DNA of 64,000 nucleotides from Streptomyces pseudovenezuelae (GTDB taxonomy: Bacteria; Actinomycetota; Actinomycetes; Streptomycetales; Streptomycetaceae), in assembly GCF_029892565.1 (NCBI RefSeq), contig NZ_JARXVH010000009.1:124001-188000 (forward strand), in the 5' to 3' direction. Positions within the stretch are counted from its first letter, which is position 1. Every line of letters starts with the position of its first letter. A program made the position numbers and the translations under genes. Below, piece by piece: positions 16,059 through 24,003 of this stretch. The notes below the pieces were generated by a model. It saw only the letters and a list, made by a program, of their open reading frames with translations, did no database searches and had not been told where the DNA came from.

Positions 16059-17921
16059 TTAGGTGGGTTGCACTACCGCCAGCAATGAGCCGGGCTCTAC
16101 CTGTTGGCCAGGTACCACCCGCAACTCGCTCAGCGTGCCTGTGACGGGGGCCGTGATCTTGTGTTGCATCTTCATCGCCTCCAGCCACAGGAGGGGGTCT
16201 CCGGCCTGGACCGTGGCCCCTACGGTCAAGCCCTCCGCCACCTTTACGACCGTGCCCGGCATGGGGGCCACCAAGGAGCCGGGGGCCAGTTGGGTGGTCG
16301 GGAGGGGGAAGCGGGGCAGGGCGGTCAGCGCGGTCGTGTTCACGTACACCTGGTCGCCGTACCTCGCGACCTCGAACTTCCTTCGTACGCCGTCGACTTC
16401 GAGTACGACGAGACCGGCGTCGGCGTGCACTACGCGCACCCCGTCCGCGCTCAGGCCCTCCCTCGTGTGCCGGTAGTGGACCTCGTGCTCCTCGCCGGCC
16501 GTCGCGTAGCGCCTGGTCTGGGGCTGGGAGGGCAGGTTGCGCCAGCCGCCGAAGCGGGAGCGGCCGTGGGCGTCGGCGAGGGCTGCCGCCAGGGGGGCGT
16601 GCGGGTCGGGGGTGCGCTCGGTCAGTGACGTGAGGTGGCGGTCGTAGAAGCCCGTGTCCATGTGGGCGGTGGTGAACTCCTTGTGGCGCAGGGAGCGTAC
16701 GAGGAGGTCGCGGTTGGTGACGGGGCCGTGGACGACCGCGCTCTCCAGGGCGCCGGAGAGTCTGCGGACGGCATCCGCGCGCGTGGGGGCGTGGGCGACG
16801 ACCTTGGCGAGCATCGGGTCGTAGTGGACGCCGATGTCGTCGCCGTCGGTGTAGCCGGTGTCGAGGCGGACGGAGTCCGGTACGGCGAGGCGGTACAGGG
16901 TGCCGGTCTGCGGGGTCCAGTCGTGGGCCGGGTCCTCGGCGTAGAGACGGGCCTCGATGGCGTGGCCACGCGCGCGTGGGGGGTCGGTTTCGAGCGGTCG
17001 ACCCTCGGCTACCGCGATCTGGAGCGCCACCAGGTCCACGCCGAACACGGCCTCCGTGACGGGGTGTTCGACCTGGAGGCGGGTGTTCATCTCCAGGAAG
17101 TGGGCCTTGCCGTCGGGAGAGACCAGGAACTCGACCGTTCCGGCGCCCTCGTAGGCGACCGCGCGGGCGGCACGTACGGCCAACTCGCCCAATTCCTCCG
17201 CGAGTTCCTCGGAGAGACCCGGTGCCGGGGCCTCCTCGATCACCTTCTGGTGGCGGCGCTGGAGGGAGCAGTCCCGGGTGCCGAGGGCCCACACCGCGCC
17301 GTGCGTGTCGGCGAGGACCTGCACCTCGACGTGCCGGCCGCCCTCCACGTAGGGCTCGACGAAGACCTCGCCGTCCCCGAAGGCACTCAGGGCCTCCGCC
17401 CGGGCGGCGGTCAACTCCTCGTCCAGGGCGGCCAGTTCGCGGACGACCCGCATGCCGCGTCCGCCGCCGCCCGCCGCCGCCTTCACCAGCACGGGCAGGT
17501 CGGCCTCGGTGACCTCCTTGAGAGGCTCCAGGCCCATCAGCTCCTTGGCGCGCGTCTTGGAGGCCATCGCCTCGATCGCCCCGGGCGGCGGCCCGATCCA
17601 CACCAGCCCGGCGTCCAGGACGGCACGCGCGAAGTCGGCGTTCTCGGAGAGGAAGCCGTAGCCGGGGTGCACGGCGTCCGCGCCCGCCGCGACGGCCGCC
17701 TTCACGATCAGCTCGCCGCGCAGATACGTCTCCGTGGGCGTGGCCCCCGGCAGCCGTACCGCCGCGTCGGCCACGCGCGCGTGGAGCGCGTTCTCGTCCG
17801 CGTCGGAGTGCACGGCGACCGTGCGGATGCCGAGTTCACGGCAGGTACGGAAGATCCGGCAGGCGATCTCGCCCCGGTTCGCCACGAGGACGGACGTAAT
17901 CACAGGAACCACCGGTGTCAT
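16059..17921 (-). CDS. Acyl-CoA carboxylase alpha chain (biotin carboxylase plus carrier)
   Basis: A 620-residue AccA-type subunit. The biotin-carboxylase part starts with SVLVANRGEIACRIFRTCRE and includes KAAAGGGGRGMRVV (ATP-grasp), HVEVQVLADTHG, FLEMNTRLQVEHPVTE and the biotin carboxylase C-terminal domain. The carrier domain at the end has LEAMKMQHK with the biotinyl Lys. It carboxylates biotin for the adjacent carboxyltransferase. ATG 17921 follows GTGAGGCC and lies eight bases after the carboxyltransferase stop. A methylcrotonyl- or geranyl-CoA-type role is suggested by the operon. Confidence 0.95.
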   Translation of the reverse strand: MTPVVPVITSVLVANRGEIACRIFRTCRELGIRTVAVHSDADENALHARVADAAVRLPGATPTETYLRGELIVKAAVAAGADAVHPGYGFLSENADFARAVLDAGLVWIGPPPGAIEAMASKTRAKELMGLEPLKEVTEADLPVLVKAAAGGGGRGMRVVRELAALDEELTAARAEALSAFGDGEVFVEPYVEGGRHVEVQVLADTHGAVWALGTRDCSLQRRHQKVIEEAPAPGLSEELAEELGELAVRAARAVAYEGAGTVEFLVSPDGKAHFLEMNTRLQVEHPVTEAVFGVDLVALQIAVAEGRPLETDPPRARGHAIEARLYAEDPAHDWTPQTGTLYRLAVPDSVRLDTGYTDGDDIGVHYDPMLAKVVAHAPTRADAVRRLSGALESAVVHGPVTNRDLLVRSLRHKEFTTAHMDTGFYDRHLTSLTERTPDPHAPLAAALADAHGRSRFGGWRNLPSQPQTRRYATAGEEHEVHYRHTREGLSADGVRVVHADAGLVVLEVDGVRRKFEVARYGDQVYVNTTALTALPRFPLPTTQLAPGSLVAPMPGTVVKVAEGLTVGATVQAGDPLLWLEAMKMQHKITAPVTGTLSELRVVPGQQVEPGSLLAVVQPT

Positions 17922-17929
17922 TGAGGGCC

Positions 17930-19528
17930 TCACATCCGGAAGACGCCGAAGCCACCGCGCGCGCCCTCGTAGGGCGCGGTGTGGAGGGCGGACAGGCACA
18001 GGCCGAGGACGGTGCGGGTGTCGCGCGGGTCGATGACGCCGTCGTCGTACAGCCGCCCGGACAGGAACATCGGCAGCGACTCGGACTCGATCTGCTGCTC
18101 GACCATGGCGCGCAGGGCCGCGTCCGCGTCGTCGTCGTAGGGCTGGCCCTTCGCGACCGCCGACTGCCGGGCGACGATCGACAGGACGCCGGCGAGCTGC
18201 TGCGGGCCCATGACGGCGGACTTGGCGCTGGGCCAGGCGAAGAGGAAGCGCGGGTCGTACGCCCGCCCGCACATGCCGTAGTGCCCGGCCCCGTACGAGG
18301 CGCCCATGAGCACGGAGAGATGCGGTACGCGGCTGTTGCTGACCGCGTTGATCATCATCGCGCCGTGCTTGATGATGCCGCCCTGCTCGTACTCCTTGCC
18401 CACCATGTAGCCGGTGGTGTTGTGCAGGAAGAGCAGCGGGATGTCGCGCTGGTTGGCCAACTGGATGAACTGGGCGGCCTTTTGGGACTCCTGGCTGAAG
18501 AGCACGCCCTGCGCGTTGGCGAGGATGCCGACGGGATAGCCGTGCAGGGTCGCCCACCCGGTCACCAGACTCGTCCCGTACAGCGGCTTGAACTCGTCGA
18601 AGTCCGAGCCGTCGACGATCCTGGCGACGACCTCGCGCGGGTCGAAGGGGATCCGCAGGTCCCCCGGGACGACGCCGAGCAGCTCCTCCTCGTCGTACTT
18701 GGGCGGCGCGGCCGGACCCGGATCGACGTACGCCTTGCGGTGGTTGAGCCGGGCCACCACCCGCCGCGCCTGCCGCAGCGCGTCCTGCTCGTCCACGGCG
18801 AAGTAGTCCGCGAGCCCCGACACGCGTGCGTGCATCTCGGCGCCGCCCAGCGACTCGTCGTCGCTCTCCTCGCCGGTCGCCATCTTGACGAGGGGCGGGC
18901 CGCCGAGGAAGACCTTGGCGCGCTCCTTGACCATGATGACGTGGTCGGACATGCCGGGGATGTAGGCGCCGCCCGCCGTGGAGTTGCCGAAGACGACCGC
19001 GACCGTGGGGATGCCGGCGGCCGAAAGCCGGGTCAGGTCGCGGAAGATGGCGCCCCCGGGGATGAAGATCTCCTTCTGGGACGGCAGATCGGCCCCGCCC
19101 GACTCCACCAGGCTGATGCAGGGCAGCCGGTTGGCGAGCGCGATGTCGTTCGCCCGAAGGGCCTTCTTCAGCGACCAGGGATTGCTGGCTCCGCCGCGCA
19201 CGGTCGGGTCGTTGGCGGTGATCAGACACTCCACGCCCTCGACGACCCCGATCCCGGTGACCAGCGAAGCCCCGACGGCGTAGTCGCTGCCCCAGGCCGC
19301 CAACGGCGACAACTCCAGGAAGGGCGTGTCCGGATCCAGCAGCAGCTCGATGCGCTCCCGCGCGAGCAACTTCCCGCGCTTGCGGTGCCGTTCGACGTAC
19401 TTGGGCCCACCCCCCGCCAACGCCTTCGCGTACTCGGTGTCGAGGTCGGCGAGCTTGGCGAGGAGCGCCTCGCGATTGGCCCGGTAGTCCGGGCTGTTGA
19501 TGTCCAGGGCGGAGTCGATGACCGTCAC
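17930..19528 (-). CDS. Acyl-CoA carboxylase beta chain (carboxyltransferase)
   Basis: A 532-residue carboxyltransferase of the methylcrotonyl-/geranyl-CoA carboxylase beta type. Typical parts are RERIELLLDPDTPFLEL, NDPTVRGGASNPWSLKK, LVESGGADLPSQ, IPGGAIFRDLTRLS, VFGNSTAGGAYIPGMSDH and the C-terminal GYMVGKEYEQGGIIKHGAMM and MGASYGAGHYGMCGRAYDP. GTG at 19528 overlaps the upstream stop by GTGA and has GGAGG upstream. It forms the complex with the product of the next gene. Confidence 0.95.
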   Translation of the reverse strand: MTVIDSALDINSPDYRANREALLAKLADLDTEYAKALAGGGPKYVERHRKRGKLLARERIELLLDPDTPFLELSPLAAWGSDYAVGASLVTGIGVVEGVECLITANDPTVRGGASNPWSLKKALRANDIALANRLPCISLVESGGADLPSQKEIFIPGGAIFRDLTRLSAAGIPTVAVVFGNSTAGGAYIPGMSDHVIMVKERAKVFLGGPPLVKMATGEESDDESLGGAEMHARVSGLADYFAVDEQDALRQARRVVARLNHRKAYVDPGPAAPPKYDEEELLGVVPGDLRIPFDPREVVARIVDGSDFDEFKPLYGTSLVTGWATLHGYPVGILANAQGVLFSQESQKAAQFIQLANQRDIPLLFLHNTTGYMVGKEYEQGGIIKHGAMMINAVSNSRVPHLSVLMGASYGAGHYGMCGRAYDPRFLFAWPSAKSAVMGPQQLAGVLSIVARQSAVAKGQPYDDDADAALRAMVEQQIESESLPMFLSGRLYDDGVIDPRDTRTVLGLCLSALHTAPYEGARGGFGVFRM

Positions 19529-21246
19529 AGGAGAGCCTCCGGAATGTCCAGGTGGCGGGAGCGCAGCCACTCGCCGAGGGCCTTGGCCTGCGGATCGAAG
19601 CGGTGCTGGGCGGCGACGCCCGCGCCGAGGATTCCCTCGACGACGAAGTTCAGGGCACGGAGGTTGGGGAGCGGGTGGCGTACGACGGTCAAGTCGGCGG
19701 TTTCCGGGAGGAGTTCGCGGAAGCGCTCGACGGTGAGGGTGTGCGCGAGCCACCGCCAGGCCTCGTCCGTCCGGGCCCATACACCGACGTTGGCGTTCCC
19801 ACCCTTGTCACCGCTACGGGCGCCGGCGACGAGGCCGAGGGGGGCGCGGCGGGTGGTGCCTGAGCCCGGGGGCGGTGGTTCGGGGAGCGGGGGCTGCGGC
19901 GACTCTTCCGGTACGACGGTCTCGTGGGCCGGTGCCGTCTCGGGGGCCGGTGCCACCGGGATCCGGCGTCCGTCGTGGACCACCGCCACCTGGGCTATGT
20001 CGCCCTGGGGGACGTACGCATCCTCGAAGACCCCATAGGGCGAGCCCTTTCCGGGCGGGACGAGCACATGGAAGCCGGGGTAGCTCGCGAGGGCCAGCTC
20101 CACCGCCGCCCCACTCAGCGCACGCCCTACCGCCCTCTCCTCCGGGTCGCGTACGACGAGCCGAAGCAGTGCGCTCGCGGTCTCCTCGGTGTCGGCGTCG
20201 GGCCGGTCCGTGCGGGCCAACTCCCAGCGCACGTCGGAGACTTTGGCGAGCGCCGGCTCCATCTGCTCCCGCACCAGCGCGGCCTTGGCGTCGATGTCAA
20301 GGCCGGTGAGGACGAAGGCGACCTCGTTGCGGAAGCCGCCGAGGCGGTTGAGGCCGACCTTGAGGGTGGGCGGCGGGGCCTCGCCGCCAACGCCGTCGAT
20401 GCGGACGCGGTCGGGGCCGTCCTGGGTGAGCCGGATCGTGTCGAGGCGGGCGGTGACATCGGGTCCCAGATACCGCGCCCCCTGTGTCTCGTACAGGAGT
20501 TGGGCGGTCACCGTGCCGACGTCGACGAGGCCGCCGGTGCCGGGGTGCTTGGTGATGACGGCGGTGCCGTCCTCGTGGATCTCGGCGAGCGGGAAGCCGG
20601 GGCGCCGGAGGTCTCCGGGGGCCTCGGCGAAGAAGGCGTAGTTGCCGCCGGTGGCTTGCGTCCCGCACTCCAGCACGTGCCCGGCGACGACGGCGCCCGC
20701 GAGGCGGTCGTACTCCCCCGGCTGCCAGCCGAAGTGGGCGGCGGCGGGCCCGGTGACCAGGGCCGCGTCCGTCACGCGCCCGGTGACGACGATGTCCGCG
20801 CCCTGCCGCAGGCACTCGGCGATACCGAAGCCGCCGAGGTAGGCGTGGGCGGCGAGGCTGCCCGGGTGGGCGGCGGTGAGGTCGTCGCCCTCGACGTGCG
20901 CTACACGGACGGGAATGCCGAGCCGGTCGGCCAACTCCCGTACGCGGCCTGCGAGTCCGGCGGGATTGAGTCCACCCGCATTGCTGACGATCTTCACCCC
21001 GCGCGCGTGGGCGAGGCCGAGGCCCTCCTCCAACTGGCGCAGGAAGGTACGGGCGTACCCGCCGGACGGGTCCTTCAACCGGTCCCGTCCGAGGATCAGC
21101 ATGGTCAGTTCGGCGAGGTAGTCGCCGGTCAGGACGTCCAGTTCGCCGCCGGTGAGCATCTCGCGCATGGCGTCGAAACGGTCGCCGTAGAACCCGGAAG
21201 CGTTGCCTATTCGGATGGGTCGGACAGGCTGGCTACCGGGCGTCAT
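19525..21246 (-). CDS. AtuA-like protein (DUF1446) with C-terminal AtuA_C domain
   Basis: A 573-residue two-domain protein. Residues about 8-450 are the DUF1446/AtuA core (IRIGNASGFYGDRFDAMREM, GVKIVSNAGGLNP, GADIVVTGRVTDAALVTGPA, ECGTQATGGNYAFF). After a Pro/Glu-rich linker the C-terminal ~100 residues (GLVAGARSGDKGGNANVGVW) match the AtuA-C domain. AtuA-family genes occur with geranyl-CoA and methylcrotonyl-CoA carboxylase genes in acyclic terpenoid and leucine breakdown; their reaction is not settled. ATGA overlap with the upstream gene. Confidence 0.9.
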   Translation of the reverse strand: MTPGSQPVRPIRIGNASGFYGDRFDAMREMLTGGELDVLTGDYLAELTMLILGRDRLKDPSGGYARTFLRQLEEGLGLAHARGVKIVSNAGGLNPAGLAGRVRELADRLGIPVRVAHVEGDDLTAAHPGSLAAHAYLGGFGIAECLRQGADIVVTGRVTDAALVTGPAAAHFGWQPGEYDRLAGAVVAGHVLECGTQATGGNYAFFAEAPGDLRRPGFPLAEIHEDGTAVITKHPGTGGLVDVGTVTAQLLYETQGARYLGPDVTARLDTIRLTQDGPDRVRIDGVGGEAPPPTLKVGLNRLGGFRNEVAFVLTGLDIDAKAALVREQMEPALAKVSDVRWELARTDRPDADTEETASALLRLVVRDPEERAVGRALSGAAVELALASYPGFHVLVPPGKGSPYGVFEDAYVPQGDIAQVAVVHDGRRIPVAPAPETAPAHETVVPEESPQPPLPEPPPPGSGTTRRAPLGLVAGARSGDKGGNANVGVWARTDEAWRWLAHTLTVERFRELLPETADLTVVRHPLPNLRALNFVVEGILGAGVAAQHRFDPQAKALGEWLRSRHLDIPEALL

Positions 21247-22052
21247 CCGGCGGCTCCCTTCGGGGCGGATCCCTTCGGGGCGCGACCGGGTCCGGGCGGG
21301 CCGGCGAAGGCCTGGGCGAGGTCCAGCCAGCGGTCGGCGTCGGGGCCGTTGGCGTGCAGAGCGAGGTCGGCACGGTTCGCACGCTGCGTGACGAGGAGGC
21401 AGAAGTCGAGGGCGGGGCCGGTGACGCGGTCGTCGGCGTTCTCGGGACCGTAGACCCACAAGTCCCCTGAGGGGGCGGTCAGTTCGATCCGGAACTCCTC
21501 AAACGGCGGCTGCGCCCCGTGCACGCCGAAGGCGAAGTCGCGGGTCCGGACGCCGAGCCGGACGATATGCCGGAGCCGGTCGGTGGGGGTGCGTTCGACA
21601 CCGAGCGCCTCGGCGACGTCCAGGCCGTGGGCCCAGGTCTCCATGAGACGGGCGGTGGCCATGGAGGCGGTGGCCATGGGCGGCCCGTACCAGGGGAAAC
21701 GGGCACCGTCGGGAGCGGCGCGCAGGGCGTTCTGCAGGGCCTCACGCCCGGCCCGCCAGTCCGCGAGCAACTGCTCCGGCGCCTTCCCCGCCCCCTCCTC
21801 CGCCCCGTTGTCCACGAAGTCGCCGGGCTCGGCCAGGGCCTTCTCGACCTCACGAGAGAAGGCCTCCCGGTCGGTCACGGTCAGCACCGATTGGTGGTCG
21901 GTCCAGGCGAGATGCGCGATCTGGTGAGCGACGGTCCAGCCAGCGGCGGGGGTCGCGAGCGCCCAGCGTTCCGCGGGCAACTCGGCCACGAGAGCGTCGA
22001 GTTCCTCGCTCTCCGCGCGCAGGTCGTCGATGACGGGCGTGGGGTCGGCCAT
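21243..22052 (-). CDS. TIGR03084-type DinB/MDMPI-like metal-binding protein
   Basis: A 269-residue protein of the TIGR03084 family. The N-terminal half is a four-helix DinB/maleylpyruvate-isomerase fold with candidate metal ligands (VAHQIAHLAWTD, METWAHGLDVAEALG), followed by a small C-terminal domain with LVTQRANRADL. It is the first gene of the eight-gene operon. ATG 22052 has no Shine-Dalgarno; CATGCT lies six bases upstream, suggesting a leaderless start. A cofactor-thiol-dependent reaction is a family-level guess only. Confidence 0.85.
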   Translation of the reverse strand: MADPTPVIDDLRAESEELDALVAELPAERWALATPAAGWTVAHQIAHLAWTDHQSVLTVTDREAFSREVEKALAEPGDFVDNGAEEGAGKAPEQLLADWRAGREALQNALRAAPDGARFPWYGPPMATASMATARLMETWAHGLDVAEALGVERTPTDRLRHIVRLGVRTRDFAFGVHGAQPPFEEFRIELTAPSGDLWVYGPENADDRVTGPALDFCLLVTQRANRADLALHANGPDADRWLDLAQAFAGPPGPGRAPKGSAPKGAAG

Positions 22053-22084
22053 GGGGGGAGCATGGCAGCGACACCGGAAACAAT

Positions 22085-22096
22085 CAAGCGTGCTTG
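22085..22096. promoter_or_regulatory. TetR-type operator palindrome at the operon head
   Basis: caagcgtgcttg is a perfect 5-2-5 inverted repeat, 33-44 bases before the first start codon. On the minus strand a TTGATT/17/CATGCT promoter would overlap it, so a bound repressor would occlude the -35. The terminal TetR gene is the obvious candidate ligand-responsive repressor. Confidence 0.6.
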
Positions 22097-22202
22097 TATT
22101 GATTTGGTTTTCCACAGCCGGGACGACAATGGGCGCCCATTTGACTACTATGCGTAATCGTAGGTGGTCAGCATGGTGCTAGGAATTTGCTCGGCTGAGC
22201 TG

Positions 22203-22463
22203 TCAGGAGTGAGGGTCGGGCGTGACCTGCCAGACGGTGACGAACTCCGAGCGTGGCGTGACCATGTAGACGAAGAAGCCACCGGCCACGAAGGCGTGTT
22301 TCGCGCCCTCGTCCAATCCCTGGTATCCCGCTCCGTGGAGATAGAGGGCTTCAGCGGCCCGGACCAGTTCGTCGGCCTTCTTCTCCACCTCGGCGAGGAA
22401 CGCCGGAGGGGCCCCGGCCGCCACGGTCTCCTCGTCCGGGACGTACTCCCACTGCCAAGTCAC
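22203..22463 (-). CDS. RelE/ParE-like small protein, second gene of module copy 1
   Basis: An 86-residue protein beginning MTWQWEY, with a central helix VEKKADELVRAAEALYLHG and a strand-rich end (GGFFVYMVTPRSEFVTVWQV). The helix-then-strands plan and size resemble RelE/ParE toxins, but no catalytic residue is certain. Its GTG overlaps the stop of the preceding gene (GTGA). A paralogue at 58021-58278 is 42/81 identical without gaps. A toxin role is inference. Confidence 0.7.
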   Translation of the reverse strand: MTWQWEYVPDEETVAAGAPPAFLAEVEKKADELVRAAEALYLHGAGYQGLDEGAKHAFVAGGFFVYMVTPRSEFVTVWQVTPDPHS

Positions 22464-22822
22464 CCCGCGTGCACCGCTTTCGCGGCGGCGCGGTAGATGG
22501 CGCTGGCGGCGGCGAGGTGTTCGCGTGCCTCCTCCGGCGCGGTGGCGACATGCGCCAGATACTCGGCGCGGTGGTAGGACCGCGCCGTCTCCGGGTGACG
22601 TTCGATGTCGATCAGGGCGGCCCAGTGATCGAGATAGGCGTGCACGGGCTTGAGCGAGCCGTGCTCCACGGCCTCGGCCAATGCCTGGTCCTTGGCCTGG
22701 TCGTAGGCCGCAAGAAGCTGCGGGGCAACGACGGCGCAGGCTGCGCGCAGACCACCCGGGGTGCGTTCCGGACGGGGAATCAGCGGCCCGTCGCCCGCCG
22801 CTTCGGTGTGCTGCAGACTCAT
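22460..22822 (-). CDS. DUF6247-like protein, first gene of module copy 1
   Basis: A 120-residue, Ala-rich helical protein with the N-terminal signature LIPRPERTPGGLRAACAVVA and a helical body (AYLDHWAALIDIERHPETA). It matches my recollection of DUF6247. ATG 22822 is preferred over 22840 because GAAGGGAA lies about eight bases upstream. It is translationally coupled to the RelE-like gene. A paralogous pair lies at 57677-58278, so the two genes move or duplicate as a unit. An antitoxin-like role is inferred. Confidence 0.65.
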   Translation of the reverse strand: MSLQHTEAAGDGPLIPRPERTPGGLRAACAVVAPQLLAAYDQAKDQALAEAVEHGSLKPVHAYLDHWAALIDIERHPETARSYHRAEYLAHVATAPEEAREHLAAASAIYRAAAKAVHAG

Positions 22823-22943
22823 GCTGCCGTTCCCTTCCATGTGCCGGCGGCCGGGCCGACCGCGCGCCAGGGCCGGGTGCCGGATTCTTCAGGGCACGCG
22901 CCCGACTCTAATCCCAACGCGTCGCACCTCGTCGCACGAATGG

Positions 22944-23924
22944 TCAGGAAACGGGCTCCAACCCCTTCACCTTCCCCCGCCCCACCTGCGTCCGCACCGC
23001 CCCCATGCTCGCCACCACCACGAGGGCGATGGCCGCGGCCTGGAATGCGGAGAGGGCCTGGTCCAGGATCAGGAAGCCGGCCGTCGCGGCGAGGGCCGGT
23101 TCCAGGCTCATCAGGATGGCGAAGGTGGAGGCGGGGAGGCGGCGCAGGGCGAGGAGTTCGAGGGTGTACGGGAGGACCGAGGACATGATCGCCACTGCCG
23201 AACCGAGCGCGATCGTCACCGGGTCCAGCAGCTTCGTGCCGGACTCCGCGATCCCGAGCGGCAGCATCAGCAGCGCCGCCACCCCCATGGCCAGCGCGAG
23301 CCCGTCCGCCTGCGGGAACCGTCGGCCCGTCCGCGCGCTGAAGACGATGTACGTCGCCCACATCGCCCCCGCGCCCAGCGCGAAGGCGACTCCGGCCAGG
23401 TCGAGGTCTCCGAACCCACCGCCGCCCAGCAGGAAGACGCCGGCCAGGGCGAGCCCGGCCCAGACGAAGTTGATCGCGCGGCGGGAGGCGAGGACCGACA
23501 GGGCCAACGGGCCGAGGACTTCGAGAGTGACCGCCGCGCCTAGCGGGATGCGGGCGGCGGCCTGGTAGAAGAGGCCGTTCATCGCGCCCATCGTGACACC
23601 GAAGACGATCACCGTGCCCCAGTCCGTGCGCGAGTGGCCGCGCAGTCGGGGGCGGCAGATCACCAGGAGCACCACGGCCGCCGCGAGCAGGCGCAGCGTC
23701 ACGACGCCGAGCGCGCCCGCCCTGGGCATCAGACCCACCGCGAGCGCCGCACCGAACTGCACCGAGACACCGCCCGCCAGCACTAGCCCGACGGGGCCGA
23801 GGGAACCACGGCGGGGCGAGGTCGCTTCGCTGTGCACCGCTGAGGGTGAGGAAGTGGTGGCGGCTGCGCTGGGGGTGGTCACGGGCGGTCCTGGGGCTCG
23901 GCTCGGGGTTCGCGATAGGTCCAT
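22944..23924 (-). CDS. EamA/DMT-family transporter
   Basis: A 326-residue inner-membrane exporter with ten predicted hydrophobic spans in two EamA halves (about 40-170 and 180-315). Diagnostic stretches are LPTTLEVLGP-like VTLEVLGPLALSVLASRRA in the first half and SSVLPYTLELLALRRLPAST plus LMSLEPALAATAGF in the second, typical of the RhtA/threonine-homoserine exporter branch. The first ~35 residues are polar. The start is ATG 23924; a GTG three bases upstream is equally possible. Confidence 0.9.
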   Translation of the reverse strand: MDLSRTPSRAPGPPVTTPSAAATTSSPSAVHSEATSPRRGSLGPVGLVLAGGVSVQFGAALAVGLMPRAGALGVVTLRLLAAAVVLLVICRPRLRGHSRTDWGTVIVFGVTMGAMNGLFYQAAARIPLGAAVTLEVLGPLALSVLASRRAINFVWAGLALAGVFLLGGGGFGDLDLAGVAFALGAGAMWATYIVFSARTGRRFPQADGLALAMGVAALLMLPLGIAESGTKLLDPVTIALGSAVAIMSSVLPYTLELLALRRLPASTFAILMSLEPALAATAGFLILDQALSAFQAAAIALVVVASMGAVRTQVGRGKVKGLEPVS

Positions 23925-24003
23925 CACGATGTACTACCGAGTCGAGGGTAGTGGACTTCGACAGGCGTGAAAACCCATTTTGCAACTGTCCTGAATGCTG
24001 GAC

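Noticed and set aside
16059..19229. A 1056-codon - strand ORF
   Set aside because: The biotin carboxylase begins at 17921; everything upstream is an out-of-frame reading of the carboxyltransferase gene.
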